Origin: Xanthobacter oligotrophicus
GTDB taxonomy: Bacteria; Pseudomonadota; Alphaproteobacteria; Rhizobiales; Xanthobacteraceae
Assembly (NCBI RefSeq): GCF_008364685.1
Contig: NZ_VTTL01000001.1
Location: forward strand, 1 to 64,000
Length of the DNA: 64,000 nt
Direction of reading: 5' to 3'
Under the pieces are notes generated by a model. It worked only from the letters and a program-made list of their open reading frames with translations, did not search any database and was not told the origin of the DNA. How positions within the stretch are numbered: the first letter of the stretch is position 1; every line of letters starts with the position of its first letter. A program made the translations under genes and the position numbers. Positions 58,960 through 64,000 of this stretch are shown here, piece by piece.

Positions 58960-59291
58960 CAGACCAGCGCTCCGCCGCCGAAGGAAAAGAACGACAGGAA
59001 GAAGCTCGAGGCGGCGAAGGCGATCGACAGGCCGAACACGATCTGGATCAGCCGCCGGAAGCCGCCCGACGTGTCGCCGAAGGCCAGTGCCAGCCCGGTC
59101 GAGATGATGACGATGACGGCGATGATCTTGGCGACCGGCCCCTCGATCGATTGGAGGATGGATTGCAGCGGCGCCTCCCACGGCATGGACGAGCCGGAGG
59201 CATGAGCGCTAGCCGTGGCCATCAGACTGATGCAGGTGACAGACGCCGCCAGCCGGGCTGTGTTGCGGGCGCGAAGGAGCGATCGGATCAT
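58959..59291 (-). CDS. trbC: Conjugal transfer pilin TrbC (VirB2-like)
   Basis: TrbC is the major conjugative pilin precursor. The 110-residue product has a signal-like N-terminus ending near ASAHASG, then two long hydrophobic helices separated by a short basic loop (IIAVIVIISTGLALAFG and RRLIQIVFGLSIAFAASSF). TrbC pilins of this type are usually cyclised after processing. The start overlaps the trbB stop by four bases. Confidence 0.92.
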   Translation of the reverse strand: MIRSLLRARNTARLAASVTCISLMATASAHASGSSMPWEAPLQSILQSIEGPVAKIIAVIVIISTGLALAFGDTSGGFRRLIQIVFGLSIAFAASSFFLSFFSFGGGALV

Positions 59292-60256
59292 GAGGGATCT
59301 CCGGAGAGGACAGGGGTGATGCGGTAGTCGCCATCGGGGCCGAGGCCATCGACACGCGCGAGTTCGGTGAGCCGGCGGGCTGCGCCGCGCCCCGAGAGCA
59401 CGGCCACGAGATTGATGGTCTCGGCGATCAGCGCGCGCGGGACGGTGACGACGGCTTCCTGGATGAGTTGCTCCATCCGCCGCAGCGCGCCGATGCCACT
59501 GCCGGCATGGATGGTGCCGACCCCGCCGGGATGGCCGGTGCCCCATGCCTTCAGGAGGTCCAGCGCCTCGGCGCCACGCACCTCGCCGATGGGGATGCGA
59601 TCAGGACGCAGCCGCAACGCTGACCGGACGAGCTCGGACAGCGAGGCGACGCCGTCCTTGGTGCGCAGGGCGACGAGGTTCGGCGTCGCGCATTGCAGTT
59701 CGCGCGTATCCTCAATGAGGACGACGCGATCGGAGGTCTTCGCGACCTCGGCGAGCAGCGCATTGGTCAGCGTGGTCTTGCCCGTCGAGGTGCCGCCGGC
59801 CACGAGGATATTGGCGCGAGAGGCAACACCTTGGCGCAGCGCATCGGCTTGTCCGGCGGACATACTGCCGGCGCGGACATAATCCTCGAGCGTAAAGACC
59901 GCGACGGCGGGCTTGCGGATGGCGAAAGTCGGCGCCGCCACGACCGGAGGTATCAGTCCCTCGAACCGTTCTCCCGTACCCGGCAGTTCGGCCGAAACAC
60001 GCGGGGCTCCCGCATGGACCTCGGCGCCGACGTGATGTGCGACGAGCCGCACGATGCGCTCGCCGTCAGCGGGCAAGAGCCGCTCACCCGTGTCGGATAG
60101 TCCCTCCGAGAGCCGGTCGATCCACAGCCGCCCGTCCGGGTTCAGCATCACCTCGACAACGGACGGGTCTTCCAGATGCCGGGCGATCGCCGGACCCAGC
60201 GCCGTGCGCAGCATCCGCGCGCCGCGGGCGAAACCCTGATTGTGTTGTGCTGCCAT
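59288..60256 (-). CDS. trbB: Conjugal transfer ATPase TrbB (VirB11-like)
   Basis: TrbB is the hexameric VirB11-type ATPase at the base of the secretion channel. The 322-residue product has Walker [22 protein letters not shown], the Asp box [12 protein letters not shown], Walker B region [32 protein letters not shown] and the His box GTIHAGSG. It is the first gene of the trb operon here. The expected traG gene upstream of it is missing. Confidence 0.95.
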   Translation of the reverse strand: MAAQHNQGFARGARMLRTALGPAIARHLEDPSVVEVMLNPDGRLWIDRLSEGLSDTGERLLPADGERIVRLVAHHVGAEVHAGAPRVSAELPGTGERFEGLIPPVVAAPTFAIRKPAVAVFTLEDYVRAGSMSAGQADALRQGVASRANILVAGGTSTGKTTLTNALLAEVAKTSDRVVLIEDTRELQCATPNLVALRTKDGVASLSELVRSALRLRPDRIPIGEVRGAEALDLLKAWGTGHPGGVGTIHAGSGIGALRRMEQLIQEAVVTVPRALIAETINLVAVLSGRGAARRLTELARVDGLGPDGDYRITPVLSGDPS

Positions 60257-60597
60257 GCGACCCCCGACCTGCCGGGGTCATCACGATCTCATCCCGGGTG
60301 GGGATGATTAAAAGAGCCCGATATTGGGACGGTTCAACAGGATTCCCTCCGCGTCGCAGCGTGGCGTGCAATGACAGGCAAACGGCGGAACTGCTGTGCG
60401 GTGATCGGAAGCGGCATAGGGAGCCTCCGCTTCACGGTTTGAAACAATGCTCCCTGTGCCCGCACAGTAAATGGGGATGGGTTCGCTCGATCAACCTGCG
60501 TGGCGCGATGGCGCGGCTCTGCCATGAGCGATAGGACGACTATCTATCAATCACGTATCCGCTATTATGTGAGGTATAGCGGGAGACCCTGTCGCTC
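60257..60597. other. Gap upstream of trbB with no intact gene
   Basis: About 340 bases between the trbB start and the broken Fic-type frame. Related elements have a CopG-type regulator and traG here, but no such gene is visible. Short frames lack family support. The part from ~60530 to 60597 is AT-richer and probably holds the promoter of the Fic remnant. The trb promoter is not identifiable by eye. Confidence 0.45.
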
Positions 60598-60760
60598 ATG
60601 GTGTGGAACTGGACGCAGCACGCCTGGCCGCATTTTTCCTATGATTCGGTTGCCCTCGAACCGCTGGAGCGGCGGTTTCTGCTGCTCACCGGCGAGGTGA
60701 TCGGTGTGGTTCGGCATGTCAGTGAGGGCGAGCGGGACCGCCTTCGCCATGGCGTCCGCC
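60598..60760 (+). pseudogene. Truncated Fic-family protein (DUF4172 N-terminus)
   Basis: The first ~50 residues (MVWNWTQHAWPHFSYDSVALEPLERRF) match the DUF4172 N-terminal domain that precedes Fic AMP-transferase domains. Similarity stops at about residue 50. The frame continues to 61377, but through sequence that is not Fic-like and then through a transposase fragment. No HPFxxGNGR Fic motif is present. I therefore call it a 5' gene remnant; the breakpoint is approximate. Confidence 0.6.
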
Positions 60761-60978
60761 GTCTAATGGGTCGTCTCGCCAGGCGGATCGTTGAGTGGCG
60801 GTCGCACCACGCGCTCGGCGCCCTCGGCCCCGAGCGGCTTGACGCGCGAGGGCCGCGTCTTGTCGCGCAGGAGGCCATCGACGCCCTCGTGCATGAACTG
60901 ATGGGGTGGATGCCCCCCTCCGGCGGGCACGTATTGAGTCCGAGCAGCGCCGTGGTGGCGCTTTCAGGGGAGGAGCAC

Positions 60979-61062
60979 ATGAAAGATGTTCATGTCCTTG
61001 CGATCGAACTGGCCAAGCGGAGTTTCCGGGTTTGCGGAACAGATCGGGGCGGGGCGTGTCAG
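60979..61062 (+). pseudogene. IS110-family transposase, N-terminal remnant
   Basis: ATG 60979 with an AGGAG ribosome binding site opens a segment reading MKDVHVLAIELAKRSFRVCG and then TDRGG. This is the start of the DEDD catalytic domain of IS110-type transposases (normally IDLAKxxFQVHGxD). Similarity ends after about 26 residues, and the rest of the transposase is absent. The end coordinate is approximate. In this copy the first acidic residue is Glu instead of Asp. Confidence 0.6.
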
Positions 61063-61116
61063 GAATTTCGTGCGGGGGCGGTCATCATGGACCTTATGGA
61101 GGCTCCCGAGGGAATG

Positions 61117-61305
61117 TCAGCGCCACACGGCGGTCTTGGCCATCCCGGCCTCGCGCATGATGGAGTCGGTGCCCAGGCCATCGGCGGTGAGGAGCACGAT
61201 CCGACAGCGCCACACATGCTTCTCATGGGCGTTGCAATCGACGATCACCGCCTCCAGGTGGCGGCGATCCGGCGGCGAAACCGCAATGGAAATCCCGGTG
61301 CGCAT
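61117..61305 (-). pseudogene. IS630-family transposase, N-terminal remnant
   Basis: A 62-residue fragment starting MRTGISIAVSPPDRRHLEAV and running through a KHVWRCRIVLLTADGLG segment to GMAKTAVWR matches the helix-turn-helix N-terminus of IS630-type transposases. The frame ends in TGA where intact copies continue WRWQ, so the stop was probably created at the breakpoint near 61116. The DDE domain is absent. Confidence 0.7.
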
Positions 61306-61373
61306 ACCCCGAGACTCGCACGGGCGACAGCCAAAGGGAATCCACCCAGGACTCTTCCGTCAGGAAGTGACCA

Positions 61374-62420
61374 CTAGTGTCCGGGCGATCCGCCGAATGG
61401 TATTGTCAAAGTCGCAAAGAAAGCATCGCCCTCAAGACGGTTCTCCGTGTCGAATTCGTGTAACCAACGGACCGACGTCAGAACGGGGACGTCTTTCACT
61501 TGGAAATTATAGGTCAGGTTCGGGCCGATGGCGGAAACTCGGCCTTTGAGGGGTCCCAGCACTGCGCCAGCCCCGCTGTCGCCAGTCACTTGCTGGTAAT
61601 GGTAACCAGCAACACCTAATGCGAAATCCTTGGAGAAATGCTTCATCACGGCGCCTTCGAAGTGAAACTCGGTGCCTGTCCTGTAGTCGGTGTCCGGGTT
61701 CTCACCGTTGAAGGTAAACCCCCCGGCCAGCGAGACTTCAAAGCCTGACTTGGGGTCGAGCCATGTGGTAGAGGCCGTTAGATCTGCGGCCCAGCGATTG
61801 AACCCCATATTCACCAGACTGTATCTGTCGTATTCGCCGACAGGAATATTCAAGAGCCCGGTAACCTTCCAATGCCAGTCCCCGGAGCTCCAGCCTATGA
61901 AAGCTGTTGCTAGGGGATCGCCAACGGCAAATGTGTTCTCGGAGATCAGCCGGCTCTTGCCTCCCTGCAAAACTGTCCCATCTGGAAACGTCAATGCTGT
62001 CCGAGCATCGACATTGACGTCGACCCCCTGATAGCCAACGGGCAGCAGCGCACCGACTCCGAAATGACCTCCCAGAACCTGTTGGGGCGCGACCCAAAGT
62101 ACCGAGAGCACGTCGAGCGCGACATTCGCCTCGACACGGACATTCGCGTCCACCTCCAGTGTTGCGACGCCAGGCAACGCGGTTCCTGTTCCAGGCAATG
62201 TCACGCTCAACGCGGCCGCGCCTGTCCCATCCCCCGAGTACACATAAGTGAACGATGACACATAGGTGCCCGGTGGTGGCGTCACGCCTGCCATCGAACC
62301 CGTGACGCCGAGCAGATAGATGCTCTTACCCTGCTCCGCAGCAGTTGCTGGGCCGACGCTGAATAACGCACCGACCAGAAACGACGACACCACAATTCTA
62401 CGCGCTGAAAGGTTCATCAT
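61374..62420 (-). CDS. MetA-like outer-membrane protein (phenol-degradation MetA family)
   Basis: A 348-residue product with a signal peptide (MMNLSARRIVVSSFLVGALF, cleavage near ATA|AEQ) and a beta-barrel-like mature chain of alternating amphipathic strands, matching the Phenol_MetA_deg/SphA family. The segment FIGWSSGDWHWKVTGLLNIPVGEYD and the terminal aromatic strand are typical. Members are outer-membrane proteins next to aromatic-degradation genes; the role is probably uptake. Base composition is clearly less GC-rich than the core, consistent with transfer. The start is ATG 62420 (or 62417). Confidence 0.75.
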   Translation of the reverse strand: MMNLSARRIVVSSFLVGALFSVGPATAAEQGKSIYLLGVTGSMAGVTPPPGTYVSSFTYVYSGDGTGAAALSVTLPGTGTALPGVATLEVDANVRVEANVALDVLSVLWVAPQQVLGGHFGVGALLPVGYQGVDVNVDARTALTFPDGTVLQGGKSRLISENTFAVGDPLATAFIGWSSGDWHWKVTGLLNIPVGEYDRYSLVNMGFNRWAADLTASTTWLDPKSGFEVSLAGGFTFNGENPDTDYRTGTEFHFEGAVMKHFSKDFALGVAGYHYQQVTGDSGAGAVLGPLKGRVSAIGPNLTYNFQVKDVPVLTSVRWLHEFDTENRLEGDAFFATLTIPFGGSPGH

Positions 62421-62617
62421 GCTCCGCCGCCCCATGGCGCTCGCGTCCGATTCTGCTTGGGAATATACAGCCGCGATATGGAGAATCAAATTTTGAGAGC
62501 CCACGCCGAGCGAAATGGAGCCTAAATTATCCGCAGATAATATTGTGCGTTCATCTCGATCCCATCGATGCGTCACATCTGTTAGAGAGCTTGCAATTTC
62601 TACATCGATCTCGCCCG

Positions 62618-63688
62618 TTATTTCTCCGGCAACCTGACGCTTGCCAGATCGAAGCCAACTATAACATTTCCTTTATAGCCGCCGGCCCGAGCCGCATTCT
62701 CGTAATCTTTCACAGTCAGCGGGCCGCCTTGTATCCGGATAGTTCCTTGCGTAGCGGCGCCAACAGGAGGAGCCAGATGCGTGAGCATCAGGTACTTGGC
62801 TCCGGTTCTCTGCGCCAACGAGCCCAGGTCGGTGGCATTGCTCTGGCGGTAGTAGACTGCGGGCGGCGTAGCGGCCCCCTTCTCCGGCGATAAGACGGGA
62901 TGAATGGTCGTATTGACGATGATATCAGCGCCCATGGCCAGCTTCTCGAGTTGGTCCGACGTCGACGTCTTGCGGGGCGGCTCCTGCACGTCGTTGGACG
63001 AATCCCCGCCAATCACCACGCTCCCGGCCGGTGTATCGACACGGAAAGCCGCAGAGCCAGGGATATGCGTCGTCCGTATGGCACTGACCTTCACATCGCC
63101 CGATGTCCAGACGATCTGCGCCTCGTCTGTCGGCGCGAAAGTGACGACATTCAACCCCGCGATAGGCCCGGCCGGATCGATGATGCCGGCCATCTCGGCC
63201 TTCCGGTAAGCTGTTTCGCCCGATTTTTCGTAGGCGTCATTGACGTGGGCGACAAAATTGCGGCAGCTCAGGACAAATCCGGACGCCATTTTTGCATCAT
63301 CACTGCAAACGACGTCGAGCTTTTTGCCTCCAGGTAAGCCAAACATCCAGCGCATCTGCACGATGTCGGAGAATCCTTCCAAATGGTCAGAATGCATGTG
63401 GGTCAAAAAGACCGCGTCAAGCTGCGCCGCCTGGACGCCCGCCTGCGCCAGCCGCATGAGCGTCCCGCGCCCAGCGTCAAATTGCATCAGGACGGATCTG
63501 CAATCATTTGAGTCGTCACCATAAGTGACGAGCGTCCCCGGCCCTGCGAGATCCCTATAGGGCGGCGGGCCGCTGGTCCCGGTCAAGGTGACCACGAGGC
63601 ACGGGGCAGCTTGCGCTGTCGATGCACCGACAAGGACACTCATACTGGTGAGCAGCAGCATTATTGCAAACGAACGGTTAATCACCAT
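62618..63688 (-). CDS. Exported MBL-fold metallo-hydrolase
   Basis: A 356-residue product with a signal peptide (residues 1-28, ending STAQA|AP) and a metallo-beta-lactamase fold close to the arylsulfatase/RNase Z-like group. The metal motif HMHSDH is at residues 97-102, with further ligands likely in IRTTHIPGSAAF and VIGGDSSNDVQ, and a final His in YLMLTHLAPP. It should act in the periplasm on an ester or sulfate; the substrate is unknown. ATG 63688 has a GGAGAAAA ribosome binding site. It is on the same strand as the MetA-like gene, 197 bases apart. Confidence 0.85.
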   Translation of the reverse strand: MVINRSFAIMLLLTSMSVLVGASTAQAAPCLVVTLTGTSGPPPYRDLAGPGTLVTYGDDSNDCRSVLMQFDAGRGTLMRLAQAGVQAAQLDAVFLTHMHSDHLEGFSDIVQMRWMFGLPGGKKLDVVCSDDAKMASGFVLSCRNFVAHVNDAYEKSGETAYRKAEMAGIIDPAGPIAGLNVVTFAPTDEAQIVWTSGDVKVSAIRTTHIPGSAAFRVDTPAGSVVIGGDSSNDVQEPPRKTSTSDQLEKLAMGADIIVNTTIHPVLSPEKGAATPPAVYYRQSNATDLGSLAQRTGAKYLMLTHLAPPVGAATQGTIRIQGGPLTVKDYENAARAGGYKGNVIVGFDLASVRLPEK

Positions 63689-63972
63689 TTTTCTCCGCGT
63701 GGCTGTAGCCAAATGACATGCAATATTTAGTGTCAATTCAATACTTGCAGCCGTAGCGTGCGCTTGTTAAGCAACCCTAAGATTGCCCGAATTTTATCGG
63801 TTAAGTCAATTCTGCCTTTGGTCCATTGATCTACGTCAATCTAAATCGCACTAAATGTTCAGTTCCGGCATTTGATGGATTGGAACTGAGGTGCTCCCCG
63901 AATTTGGGCCAGCGGGAGCTGGAAAATTCCGGGGTTAGGCTCGTCCCGGCGGGGGTGCCGGAGAGCCGTTCA

Positions 63973-64000
63973 TGAGCGTAATCGGGGGCTTGTTGCCGAT
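63973..64000 (+). CDS. Start of an unidentified gene cut by the window end
   Basis: ATG 63973 follows a GGAGAG ribosome binding site and opens Met-Ser-Val-Ile-Gly-Gly-Leu-Leu-Pro before the window ends. Nine residues are too few for identification. The preceding ~280 bases have no gene. A transposase is possible given the neighbourhood, but nothing in the sequence proves it. Confidence 0.3.

Overview
The window is high-GC bacterial DNA and reads as a chromosome segment of an alphaproteobacterium, most likely Hyphomicrobiales (Rhizobiales) close to Xanthobacteraceae. That placement is an inference. It rests on gene order (glyA-nrdR-ribD-ribE-ribH-nusB-thiL; tgt-queA), protein family content (usg, sdhE, a TIGR02281-type aspartic protease, DUF1289, ExoD), the CIRCE-controlled groESL operon, and two copies of a TAGAGCG-type intergenic repeat that I recognise from rhizobia. 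The first ~130 bases are G/C homopolymer runs that look like a contig-end artefact.

Positions 150-49230 are mostly core genome. 150-10394: eno, queF, a DUF1835 protein, a PerM/AI-2E permease, dnaE, an EamA-type permease, thiL, nusB, ribH. 10456-14197: riboflavin genes, nrdR, glyA. 14371-16679: TonB-ExbD-ExbB. 16975-20572: isovaleryl-CoA dehydrogenase, tgt, queA. 20615-23637: ExoD, a ribbon-helix-helix protein, a DJ-1/PfpI protein, usg, groES. 23706-29963: groEL, a Gly-rich exported protein, mfd, sdhE. 30361-36867: cobS, DUF1289, a membrane aspartic protease, a CDF-fold protein, an exported AhpD-like protein, an aldo/keto reductase, a lipoprotein hydrolase, a periplasmic protein. 37055-42313: malate synthase G, a cupin-like protein, a GntP permease.

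42377-49230 is a respiratory cluster: a CtaG-like assembly factor, a CopD-like membrane protein, cytochrome oxidase subunit II, a fused subunit I+III, a three-helix membrane protein, a ferric-reductase/flavin reductase and an unannotated 31-residue membrane peptide with a strong ribosome binding site. A DUF2231 membrane protein lies inside the cluster on the opposite strand. The fused subunit I has Asp in place of the gating Glu.

From about 49983 the window enters a mobile region. It holds a LysR regulator, then a complete Trb mating-pair set in Tn4371-like order (trbB-C-D-E-J-K-L-F-G-I plus DUF2274). On the trbB side, where traG is expected, there are broken remnants (Fic N-terminus, IS110 N-terminus, IS630 N-terminus). 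A more AT-rich cargo stretch follows, with a MetA-like outer-membrane protein and an exported metallo-beta-lactamase-fold hydrolase. No tRNA, rRNA or CRISPR array was seen.

Points most worth a second look: a 43-nt structured repeat in two copies with compensatory stem changes; a tRNA-guanine transglycosylase lacking three of four zinc ligands; the oxidase/flavin-reductase cluster with its hidden small membrane peptide; a CDF-fold protein without the usual metal ligands; and repeats that supply the stop codons of flanking genes.
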